Positions 36,646-44,473 of a stretch of 64,000 nucleotides of DNA are shown here, one piece after another. Location: assembly GCA_032027165.1 (NCBI GenBank), contig JAVSMO010000001.1, positions 3,222,761 through 3,286,760 on the forward strand, read 5' to 3'. The notes under the pieces were generated by a model. It had not been told where the DNA came from. It made no database searches and saw only the letters and a program-made list of their open reading frames with translations. This stretch comes from Denitratisoma sp. Its GTDB lineage: Bacteria; Pseudomonadota; Gammaproteobacteria; Burkholderiales; Rhodocyclaceae. A program made the translations under genes and the position numbers. The stretch's first letter is position 1. Each line of letters starts with the position of its first letter.

Positions 36646-37803
36646 TCAGCCGAGCGCGTAGCGCACCAGCACGTTGCGTAGGACAGGCAGGCTGTCGGTG
36701 AGGTTCAATCCGAGGTTGCGAAGGACGGAGAGAGCGGGGTGGCGCGGCCGGAACAGTCTCTGCAATCCGTGCGTGGTCCACTGCAGCAGGGCGACTTCCT
36801 CGGCCCGGGCGCGTGCGTAGCGGCGGAGTGACCGTTCGTCGCCGCAGTCGCCGAATTCCGGCAGGGCAAGCAGGACCTTTGCCAGTTCGCGTGCATCGAG
36901 AAAGCCGAGGTTGATGCCGTGGCCGGAGAGCGGGTGGATGGCATGGGCGGCATCGCCGACGAGGGCCAGGCGGGGGGCTGCGATGCGCGGCACGCGCACC
37001 AGCCGCAAGGGGAAGGCGGTGGGCGGCGTGATGAGCTTGAGCGCACCGAGCCGGTTGCCGCCGGCTTCGGCGACACGGCGGGAAAGCGCCTGCTCGTCGA
37101 GTCCGAGCAGTTCGCGGGCATGGGCCTCCGGCGTCGACCAGACCATCGAGATGCGATCCCCCGGCAGCGGCAGCCAGGCCAGCACGCCGTCCGGGCGGAA
37201 CCACTGGAAGGCGGTGTTGCGGTGCGGCTTGTCGCATTCGAAATTGGCTACCACGCCCATCTCGCCATAGGGCAGCGTGTCGGCCTGCAGGCCGGCCTGC
37301 GTGCGCACCCAGGAATCGGCGCCGTCGGCACCCACCACCAGTTTTGCCTCCAGAGCCTCGCCGGAAGTCAGTCCCAGCAGGACGGCGTCGTCGCGCATTT
37401 CGAGCAGCTGCGGCTGCGCCGGGCAGAACAGCGTGAGGTTGCCCTGGCGCTTGACGGTTTCCCACAGTTCGCGCTGCATGAGGCCGGATTCGACGATCCA
37501 GGCGAGTTCGCCGACGCCGCTGTCGTAGGCCGAGAAGTCGAGCCGGCCCTCGGCGTCGCCGCGGATGGCCATGTCGTAGACCGGCGTCAGGCGGCCAGCA
37601 TCCAGATGCTGCCAGGCGCCGATCGTTTGCAGGAAGCCTTGGGCGGCCGGACTGACAGCGTAGACGCGACTGTCCCAGCCGGATGGCGCCGGCGCGGGAG
37701 GCCGGCCTTCGATCAGGGCGATGCGGTAGCGGCTGCCCCGGAAAGCGGCTGCGAGGCTGGCACCGGCGAGGCCGGCGCCGACGATTATGATGTCGTAACG
37801 CAT
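36646..37803 (-). CDS. UbiH/UbiF/COQ6-family FAD monooxygenase
   Basis: 385 residues. The FAD-binding Rossmann motif GAGLAGASLAAAF is at the N-terminus, with VVGADGADSWVR in the middle and LVGDAAHAIHPLSGHGINLGFLD near the C-terminus, the full flavoprotein hydroxylase set of ubiquinone synthesis. Which ring position it hydroxylates cannot be told from sequence. It is divergent from the BcsS-like gene. Confidence 0.9.
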   Translation of the reverse strand: MRYDIIIVGAGLAGASLAAAFRGSRYRIALIEGRPPAPAPSGWDSRVYAVSPAAQGFLQTIGAWQHLDAGRLTPVYDMAIRGDAEGRLDFSAYDSGVGELAWIVESGLMQRELWETVKRQGNLTLFCPAQPQLLEMRDDAVLLGLTSGEALEAKLVVGADGADSWVRTQAGLQADTLPYGEMGVVANFECDKPHRNTAFQWFRPDGVLAWLPLPGDRISMVWSTPEAHARELLGLDEQALSRRVAEAGGNRLGALKLITPPTAFPLRLVRVPRIAAPRLALVGDAAHAIHPLSGHGINLGFLDARELAKVLLALPEFGDCGDERSLRRYARARAEEVALLQWTTHGLQRLFRPRHPALSVLRNLGLNLTDSLPVLRNVLVRYALG

Positions 37804-37918
37804 TGGGGACGATGTCAGGAAGGGTTGGTCCGCACGCCGAGTCTGCGGTCAACCGTGTCTCCGCTTGCGGCACTATAGCGCAATCCCTATACTTTCACTG
37901 CCTTCCAAGGGAAATGCC

Positions 37919-38635
37919 TTGAACAGACCAACGCGCAGCACCCGATTTGTCTTGGCCGCGTATCTTGCGGTCAGTTGTGGCAGCGCTGCCGCTCGAGATA
38001 CATTGTACTTGGCAGGATATTCCGGCAGCAGCCTGGGAAGATACGGCTATGCCGGCATGATCATGCCGATCTCCTCGCCGCATCTTTACAAGGACGGCTG
38101 GCTGCTGCGCCTGGGGATTGCTCATTCCACATTCAACTATCTGAGTCTGGCCGGTCAGGACATCCATGGGACAAGCCGGGAGCTCGAGGCTTCTGTAGGG
38201 TATTTGGCCTACCTGGGAGACAGGAACAACCGGCTGTCGGTCTATCTGGGGGGCGTCTACAGAGACGCACGCCTGTCTCCCGACGATCCCTTCAGCCAGA
38301 TCGAGGAAAAGCACAAGGGTATCAGGGTGCAGGGCGACCTCTTTCTGCGCCCGGTCACCGAGATCGACTTTTCCATCATGGGCAGCCGGACCGCAAATCT
38401 GGGAGACAAGTGGCTGAGGCTGCGGGCCGGCTATGTCTTTGCGGAGAGGATCGTTCTGGGACCGGAATTGCAGTACATCCGCGGGACCGACTACGAACGG
38501 CGGCGAGTCGGCCTGGCTCTGGAAAACATATCGCTGGGACGACATGCGCAACTGACGATTTCGGCCGGCAGGGAACGCGATCGTGTGAGCGGCACCTCCG
38601 GATATGCCGGGGCCTCCCTTGTCGGATGGTTCTAG
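37919..38635 (+). CDS. BcsS-like outer-membrane beta-barrel protein
   Basis: A TTG start at 37919 follows AAGGGA by eight bases and gives a signal peptide (RFVLAAYLAVSCGSAAA). An upstream TTG at 37865 would place a poor leader before it. The mature ~215 residues show alternating hydrophobic strands (YGYAGMIMPIS, LYKDGWLLRLGIAHSTFNY, LSVYLGGVY, LRLRAGYVFAERIVLGPELQYI) and end in SLVGWF, with the C-terminal Phe of outer-membrane proteins. This resembles the cellulose-biosynthesis protein BcsS family. No bcsA is in the window. Confidence 0.65.
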   Translation: MNRPTRSTRFVLAAYLAVSCGSAAARDTLYLAGYSGSSLGRYGYAGMIMPISSPHLYKDGWLLRLGIAHSTFNYLSLAGQDIHGTSRELEASVGYLAYLGDRNNRLSVYLGGVYRDARLSPDDPFSQIEEKHKGIRVQGDLFLRPVTEIDFSIMGSRTANLGDKWLRLRAGYVFAERIVLGPELQYIRGTDYERRRVGLALENISLGRHAQLTISAGRERDRVSGTSGYAGASLVGWF

Positions 38636-38643
38636 GTCTTGCC

Positions 38644-38673
38644 TTGACAAGGGTTTGCCGGCCGAACGATAAT
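38644..38673 (+). promoter_or_regulatory. sigma-70 promoter for tRNA-Met
   Basis: A consensus TTGACA, an 18-base spacer and GATAAT end 16 bases before the tRNA 5' end. Confidence 0.75.
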
Positions 38674-38689
38674 TCGCCCCCTTCCCTGT

Positions 38690-38766
<77 letters not shown>

Positions 38767-38800
38767 CTCCCTCTTCCTTCTCCGTTGCTGCCCCTGCGGA

Positions 38801-39424
38801 TCAGTTGTGGTTTTTCAGGTAGTTTCCGGCCTCAATGTGTCCGGGAACGCGTTCCATCACCATGCCATATAGCTCCCTGGCCTTGCGCGTCCGCTTCAAC
38901 GCCGCCTCGGCGCGTGCCCAGTAAACCAGCAATGTCGCATCGGTGGGATAGCGAGCCGAAACCTCGGCGGCATGCTTCGATAGATCCTCCCAGCGCGAGA
39001 GCGCTTCCTCGCAGATCATGATGCGCAAATGTGCCGTGTAGTTCCATGGGCTCTCGGCGAGCACTTTCCTGCCGGACTGGATGGCATCGTTCCATCGATA
39101 TAGCGCCATTTGCGGCAGCATTACGCCCAGCCTGGCCTCCAGTGAGCGCGGATTGATCTCCGCGGCACGCAGGTAGCGCTTCTCGGCTTCGGCGTACCTG
39201 CCCTGCAAATGCAGTAGCCAGGCACTGCGCATGATGGCGAACTCGTTAACCGGCTGGCGCTTGGCGATCGGCTCGATCAGTTCGAGCGCCTCGGCATGCT
39301 TGCCGAGGTATTCGAGCTTGTAGGATTCGGACCAGGGATCCTGCTGTGCGCCGAGCGCTGTTGCCAAGATCAATCCGGCAAGCCCCATTCCCGCCCTGGC
39401 GAGAAGTCGCAATTTCATCTTCAT
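38801..39424 (-). CDS. exported tetratricopeptide-repeat protein
   Basis: The start at 39424 follows AGGAG and gives MKMKLRLLARAGMGLAGLILATALGAQ, a signal peptide. An in-frame start at 39463 lacks this context. The remaining ~180 residues are TPR-like helix pairs (AWLLHLQGRYAEAEKRYLRAAEINPRSLEARLGV). It is probably a periplasmic scaffold. It lies 35 bases downstream of the urea-transporter/M23 gene, so it is likely the last gene of that operon. Confidence 0.82.
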   Translation of the reverse strand: MKMKLRLLARAGMGLAGLILATALGAQQDPWSESYKLEYLGKHAEALELIEPIAKRQPVNEFAIMRSAWLLHLQGRYAEAEKRYLRAAEINPRSLEARLGVMLPQMALYRWNDAIQSGRKVLAESPWNYTAHLRIMICEEALSRWEDLSKHAAEVSARYPTDATLLVYWARAEAALKRTRKARELYGMVMERVPGHIEAGNYLKNHN

Positions 39425-39459
39425 GGGCCTCTCCTTTTCATTTTTCAATGGTATCCGGT

Positions 39460-41583
39460 TCACGCTTCAGAAGGTTCGAGTTCGGCTTCCCAACTCGTGC
39501 TGGAAGATTCCATACGCAGCTTGCGCACGCACACGCCAGGCATGATCCAGGCTGTTGTCCGGCACTGCCACTCCGCGCCGGGACCCAGATGCAGCTTATG
39601 AACCCCCTCCTGAAGCCACGCCCCCGCGGCTTCATCCCACCAGCGCCGGTATTCGCTCGAGCATGCGGCGCCAAGCGGATGCAGCAGGGCGTCCAGCAGC
39701 CTTGGCACGGGCGGCAACGGCAGCAGGCGCGCAGGCGGGCGATCGCTCCAGTGTTCGGCTATCGCAGAGTAGGGCGTCAGTCCGACGGCGAGCAGCCAAA
39801 GGTCGAGCATCGGATCGTGCTTCGCATTCCGGTCATAGAAACCGAGAACAGCGGCGGTTTCCTGGTAGGCGGCCGATGCGCCGTTGGATGTCTCGATGCG
39901 CGTCTGGCCGGTCAGTGTAGTGATGGCGCGCATGGAGACGCGTCGGGTTTCGCTTCCCGCCCTCCTGAATGCGTAGACTAGGCATCGTTCCCTTGTGGGC
40001 CGCATTGCCGTCACCAGTCTTTCATCGTTGAGCGCGGCGCTGACCGATTCGCCGGCATCCGGCAAATGATAGAGGCGGAATTCTCGGGATTGCGTCGCCG
40101 TGCGCACCAGCACATTGGACAGGTGGAAAGGCAAAGTCGGGCTGCCTGGCAGATCGTCCTTCTGCACTTGCAGGTGAAGGTGCGGGAAGGGCGAGCGTCC
40201 AGAACTGCCGCAGGCGGCCAGTTGCTGACCTGCGCCGACCCATTCGCCGATACGGACCTTGGCGCTGCCGCGCTTCAAATGCGCAAGCAGCACATGCAGG
40301 CTGCCGGTGCGCAAGACAAGGTGGTTGCCCCAGTTGTTGGCTGTGTCCATCTCGCCTGGAGAGGCATCGGGCAGGTCGTCGCGCAATCGAGCCACCTGGC
40401 CGGCGATGGGCGCCAGGACCGGTGCGCCGAAACAGAAATAATCCTCCAGAGAAGTACCGGTGCCGTGGTGGACACGTTCGCCCTCCACAATATCGAAGTC
40501 GAGGGCGTGCTCCCACGGCGGACGGTGCGTGAGGGGGCCGTTGAAGCTCTGCGTGACGCGCCATTCCCCGTGGAAGGGCGGGGACAGCGGCAGGCTGTCG
40601 GCAGCGCCACCGCGTGCAGCGAAAAGCCGTGCGCGCTCGAGATTCATCTCCGGCGAAACGGGCTTGTCGAGCACGAGCTGCGGAGAACGTCCGGGCGCCC
40701 GCGCCGCCAGGCTTCCGAGCATGAGGTAGGCGGCGCCAAGCAGCGGCAGGGTCAGCAACGGAAGATGCAGGGGATGCACCAGCACACCGAATGCCATGAC
40801 CAGCCATGCGGCCAGAACGCTCCCCGCCAGCGCCAGCAGGAAGCTGGCGAGGCTGGGCACCGCGAAAAAACCGCCCAGCGCCATGGCGGTGAGCGGGAAA
40901 TTGAAGGCGTATGCGCCTGCATCTCCGCCGCCAAGGAGTGACAACGTCAGCGTGCCCATTGCGTAGCCTGCGGCCGCGAGGAAGGCGAAGTAGCGCGAAA
41001 CCGCGACGAGGCCGACAAAAACCAACGCACCCGCCAAGGGATAGGGAACGAGGAGGAGCCAGCCAAGGGCCACGAAGAAGCCGTCCAGCCATGGCCATGT
41101 CAAAGGGGTGGCGTGATCCGCGAAAATGTCTGGGGGCAACGCTGACGGCGCATGGACTTGCCAGGCCAGGAAGACCATCCAGCAGGACAGCACGAAGGGC
41201 AGGCTCATTAAGGGCAGGCGGGCGGCATTCCAGAAAATGCCGGCAAGCCAATGCGCCAGCAGGGTCGAGAACAGTGTGGCGAGAAGGATCCACAGGAAGT
41301 ACGCGCCGTCTATCGAATGGTAGGCGCCGACGACGAGCCCGCACAACAAGCCATTGACCAGATGCAGCCGCCCGCTCGCCGGCAGTTGGAACAGTCGGGC
41401 CCATAGCGCAGAGCCAACGAGGCCTGTCAGCCCACCGAGCGCAGAGCGCGGCGTCCACCAGGTCAGCATGGCGAACCAGGCGCCAACCCAGGGTGAATGG
41501 CAGAAGAAGACGGCTGCATAGGCTTTCGCCAGCGACCGCGCCGGACGTGTCAGGGGGGAATCCGCCGAGCCCCTCTTCTTCAT
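39460..41583 (-). CDS. urea transporter domain fused to M23 peptidase
   Basis: 707 residues. Residues ~20-330 hold about ten hydrophobic helices resembling the bacterial urea transporter family (VFFCHSPWVGAWFAML, ALGGLTGLVGSALWARLF, LVNGLLCGLVVGAY, with a second similar half). A LytM/M23 domain follows at ~395-560. Zinc residues are readable as HALDFD (HxxxD) and HLHLQV (HxH), with HLKRGSAKVRIGEWVGAGQQLAACGSSG between. A further ~170-residue beta-rich domain of unknown type ends the protein. The start overlaps the decarboxylase stop (ATGA). What is transported or cleaved is unknown. Confidence 0.82.
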   Translation of the reverse strand: MKKRGSADSPLTRPARSLAKAYAAVFFCHSPWVGAWFAMLTWWTPRSALGGLTGLVGSALWARLFQLPASGRLHLVNGLLCGLVVGAYHSIDGAYFLWILLATLFSTLLAHWLAGIFWNAARLPLMSLPFVLSCWMVFLAWQVHAPSALPPDIFADHATPLTWPWLDGFFVALGWLLLVPYPLAGALVFVGLVAVSRYFAFLAAAGYAMGTLTLSLLGGGDAGAYAFNFPLTAMALGGFFAVPSLASFLLALAGSVLAAWLVMAFGVLVHPLHLPLLTLPLLGAAYLMLGSLAARAPGRSPQLVLDKPVSPEMNLERARLFAARGGAADSLPLSPPFHGEWRVTQSFNGPLTHRPPWEHALDFDIVEGERVHHGTGTSLEDYFCFGAPVLAPIAGQVARLRDDLPDASPGEMDTANNWGNHLVLRTGSLHVLLAHLKRGSAKVRIGEWVGAGQQLAACGSSGRSPFPHLHLQVQKDDLPGSPTLPFHLSNVLVRTATQSREFRLYHLPDAGESVSAALNDERLVTAMRPTRERCLVYAFRRAGSETRRVSMRAITTLTGQTRIETSNGASAAYQETAAVLGFYDRNAKHDPMLDLWLLAVGLTPYSAIAEHWSDRPPARLLPLPPVPRLLDALLHPLGAACSSEYRRWWDEAAGAWLQEGVHKLHLGPGAEWQCRTTAWIMPGVCVRKLRMESSSTSWEAELEPSEA

Positions 41584-42968
41584 CGCGCCGGCGCTTCCGG
41601 ATAGGGTTGGCGCAGCGAGTCGGGAAGCAATTCGAGGTCGGTCAGGGTTTGTAGCGTTTCCGCTCGCCTGACGGGCTCGACGGTGCCGTCCTGCATGATC
41701 ATGACGACGGCCGGCCGGCTCTGAATGAACTGCATCCACTGCGTATTGTTGTATGCCCCGACCGGAGAAATCAGCAGGGCATCTCCCACGTTGAGAGGGG
41801 GTAGCATCACGGAGGCGCGCACCGTATCGATGTTCATGCACAGCGGGCCGAACAGCACGGTTTCCTCCGCCAGCCCCTCTATGGCATGCAAGGGGCGCAC
41901 GTCGTGGTTGTACCAGTAGGCTGTGAACAGCAGGTTCACGCCGGCATCGAGTATGGCTGCGCGTCGGCCGTCCGGCAGGCGCTTGCCGCCGACGACGCGC
42001 GATACCAGCACCTCGGCATCGTCGACGACCGCCCGGCCGGTTTCCAGAACCAGGACCGGCAACGGTTTGCCGAGGGCGGGGCGACCCCGGGTGGCTTCGT
42101 TCAATGCATCGACAATGGCTTCTGCGTATTGCTCGAACCCGGGAACCACCTGATCCGGCGGCAGGTAGAGTCCCTGAAGGGAGTTGCGAGAGGCGAAACC
42201 GCCTCCGATATCGAGATATTCGATATGGCAACCGGTCTCGCGCTCGGCCGCTTCCATGAACTCCGCCATGATGCGGGCCTGCTGGGCGTAGGCGCGGACA
42301 TCCAGCACGAAGGTGCCGATGTGGCTGTGCAGGCCGTTCAGCTTCAGCCACTGGCTGGCGCCGATGCGCCTGGCCGCATCCATGGCGGCGCCGGACTCGA
42401 TATTGAAGCCGAAACGACTCCAGGTCTCGGTATGCCCGGTGTCGAAATTAAGCCTCAGGCCCACTTGCACCTGCCGGTCCAGTCGTTTGGCGATCTGCTC
42501 CGCCTCGAACAGCTCGTCGAGATGATCGAGATGGATTGCCGCGCCCTCGCGCAGGGCCTGCTCGAGAATCGGCGTTGGCTTCCAGGGGCCGTTGAAGATG
42601 ATGCGCGAGCCCGGAACGCCTAGTGCGCGCGCTTTTTGATATTCAAGCCCGGATACCACCTCGGCCCAAGCGCCCTCCTGATGGAGGATGTTGCATACCG
42701 CCCCGAGATGGTTGGTTTTGTAGGACCAACCGTGACGCACTTTCGGCCAGCGCGTGGAAAAGGCACGACGCAGATGCCTCGCATTTTCGCGCAGGCGCTT
42801 TTCGGAAATTATGAACAGCGGAGATCCAAACTGTTCGAGAAGGGGGGGGATGGCGACGCCATCCAGCTCGGACTGGTTCAACTGCGGGCGCATGGCGCCG
42901 AATTTGTTCATTCCACCGGGGCGATGGGGCGTCAGGACCGGCTTGATCCAGGGTTGGCGCTGTGTCAT
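41580..42968 (-). CDS. fold-type III PLP-dependent decarboxylase
   Basis: 462 residues. The alanine-racemase-like barrel carries the PLP lysine in HGWSYKTNHLGAV, HSHIGTFVLD, the glycine-rich IGGGFASRN and LETGRAVV. The C-terminal domain has GPLCMNIDTVR with the Cys that serves the partner active site in DAP/ornithine decarboxylases, and GAYNNTQW. The substrate is unknown and could be a basic amino acid or a ligated product. The start at 42968 overlaps the ATP-grasp stop. An in-frame start at 43169 would lie deep in that gene and is rejected. Confidence 0.87.
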   Translation of the reverse strand: MTQRQPWIKPVLTPHRPGGMNKFGAMRPQLNQSELDGVAIPPLLEQFGSPLFIISEKRLRENARHLRRAFSTRWPKVRHGWSYKTNHLGAVCNILHQEGAWAEVVSGLEYQKARALGVPGSRIIFNGPWKPTPILEQALREGAAIHLDHLDELFEAEQIAKRLDRQVQVGLRLNFDTGHTETWSRFGFNIESGAAMDAARRIGASQWLKLNGLHSHIGTFVLDVRAYAQQARIMAEFMEAAERETGCHIEYLDIGGGFASRNSLQGLYLPPDQVVPGFEQYAEAIVDALNEATRGRPALGKPLPVLVLETGRAVVDDAEVLVSRVVGGKRLPDGRRAAILDAGVNLLFTAYWYNHDVRPLHAIEGLAEETVLFGPLCMNIDTVRASVMLPPLNVGDALLISPVGAYNNTQWMQFIQSRPAVVMIMQDGTVEPVRRAETLQTLTDLELLPDSLRQPYPEAPAR

Positions 42969-44041
42969 GACTCCTCGCTTTGGAGCTCGGATCGACCTTC
43001 GATCATGAGTGATTCGAAGGCCGACAAGGGAACGATCGTTTCCTGCACCGAGCGTATGAACAGAATGCCCGGCTGAGGCGGAGCTAGCTGTGGCGGCTTT
43101 TCGTCCATGGCCAGCGATAGAAGCAGGGCGGGCAGGTTGCGCCCGACGCCATGGGACAGGTAGATCCACGCCGGGAAGCGCGGGTTGATCTCGATCAGTT
43201 GGTAGGCGCCGTTGGGGTCACGCATGACCTCGATCTCGATAGGCCCCTTCCATTTCAGGGTTGCGACAAGGCGATGGGCGACGTCGGTCAGCGCGTCGTC
43301 GAGGATGGAGATTCCCGCCCAAGCTTTGCCCCGGCTCGTGGTGGCGCGCTTCTTCATCATCACCTCGCCGAGCAGCCCTCCCCTGCCGTCACCGATGCCG
43401 GTCAAATTGTATTCCTCGCCGGCGATCCGGCGCTGCACAAGAACGGGGAGCCCCCACTCCGCCGCAATGGCGCGGAAGGCGAGTTCGGCGTCCTCACGGC
43501 ATGACGCGGTCCGCGCATCGTAGAACACGCCCTTGATCATCATCGGGAACGTCCAGCCCTTCGATTCGCAATCGCGGAAAAACTCGGCTCGGGTGATGGC
43601 CAGGGTTTCGGGCGTGAGGACGCCGGATCGTCGGGCCAGTTCTGCCAGCCGATCCTTTGCGCGGCAGGCCAGTTGCTCGGCGCTTGGCAGGAAATGGCGA
43701 ATTCCAAGAACATCGAGCTCTGGGGTGAGGCTGATCATCAGGGGCAGTTCGGCATCGAGACAAGGCAGCAGGAAGTCGATCCCCTCGATTTCGTCGATTT
43801 CCTTCAGCCGCGCCATCAGCGTGTCAGCACCGCTGCCAGGGTAGGATATGAGATGGGCGCTGTCGCAATATTCTCGGCGATGCAGGCCAGGGTCGAGCGC
43901 ATCATAGCCGAGGCCAACGATGCGTATGCGCTTGCCGAAAGCCTCCCTCAGGCAACGTGCCGCTGCCAACCCGGCGCCCGGGTTGTCCGGCACGGCATTC
44001 ATCCCGGTGACGGCGACGGTGAGATGAGTGTCGTGCTTCAC
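42965..44041 (-). CDS. ATP-grasp ligase
   Basis: 358 residues with the carbamoyl-phosphate-synthase-like ATP-grasp layout. An N-terminal Rossmann-like part (LTVAVTGMNAVPDNPGAGLAAARCL) is followed by FPMMIKGVFYDA (nucleotide-binding Lys), VLVQRRIAGEEYNLTG, and metal ligands in GPIEIEVMRDPNGAYQLIEINPRFPAW (ExN motif). Such enzymes join a carboxylate to an amine, often in peptides. It overlaps both neighbours by four bases. The PqqD-like protein upstream suggests a peptide substrate, by inference. Confidence 0.85.
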   Translation of the reverse strand: MKHDTHLTVAVTGMNAVPDNPGAGLAAARCLREAFGKRIRIVGLGYDALDPGLHRREYCDSAHLISYPGSGADTLMARLKEIDEIEGIDFLLPCLDAELPLMISLTPELDVLGIRHFLPSAEQLACRAKDRLAELARRSGVLTPETLAITRAEFFRDCESKGWTFPMMIKGVFYDARTASCREDAELAFRAIAAEWGLPVLVQRRIAGEEYNLTGIGDGRGGLLGEVMMKKRATTSRGKAWAGISILDDALTDVAHRLVATLKWKGPIEIEVMRDPNGAYQLIEINPRFPAWIYLSHGVGRNLPALLLSLAMDEKPPQLAPPQPGILFIRSVQETIVPLSAFESLMIEGRSELQSEES

Positions 44042-44334
44042 TTGAAGGTGTTGCGCAGCAGGTTGGCGAACTCGATCACGTCGCGTTCGATGGCATGCGG
44101 ATCGGCATCAAACTCCTCTTGCAGGGAGTCGACGATGCGCGCCAGATCACGTTCCCTTCTCAGATGCTTCAGGATGGCCAATCCGGAGCCGTTGACCGAA
44201 TAGCTGTTGCCCGTCACCGGGTCAAAAACGAATCCGCTGTCGCTGAGCGCGAGCCGTGCCCAGACATCAGGACTCGGAAGGCAAGCCAAAGCATGGTCCT
44301 GCTTAGCCGTGTTCACTTTCGGAAACCCTCCCAA
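44038..44334 (-). CDS. PqqD-family protein (RiPP recognition element-like)
   Basis: A 98-residue winged-helix protein: VFDPVTGNSYSVNGSGLAILKHL, then LARIVDSLQEEFD and ERDVIEFANLL. This is the PqqD/RRE pattern of three beta strands and three helices, which binds leader peptides for tailoring enzymes. No pqqA, pqqC or pqqE is near, so PQQ synthesis is not indicated. It is the first gene of a tightly overlapping operon. No precursor peptide gene was found in the 139 bases upstream. Confidence 0.85.
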   Translation of the reverse strand: MGGFPKVNTAKQDHALACLPSPDVWARLALSDSGFVFDPVTGNSYSVNGSGLAILKHLRRERDLARIVDSLQEEFDADPHAIERDVIEFANLLRNTFK

Positions 44335-44473
44335 CGAAGCTATTATGCTTGGAGTTTCACAATTACAGGCATTTCCGGGCCTGCTTCCGCGATGCTAGTT
44401 GAGTGCCATTCGTTGTTATTTGAGTCGCGGATTCAAGCTTATCCCATGTCGATTCATGATGGCAGACTGAAAC

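Noticed and set aside
44335..44473. Precursor peptide gene for the PqqD operon
   Set aside because: Only a 13-residue frame (MNRHGISLNPRLK) is found on the minus strand, with no leader-like features.
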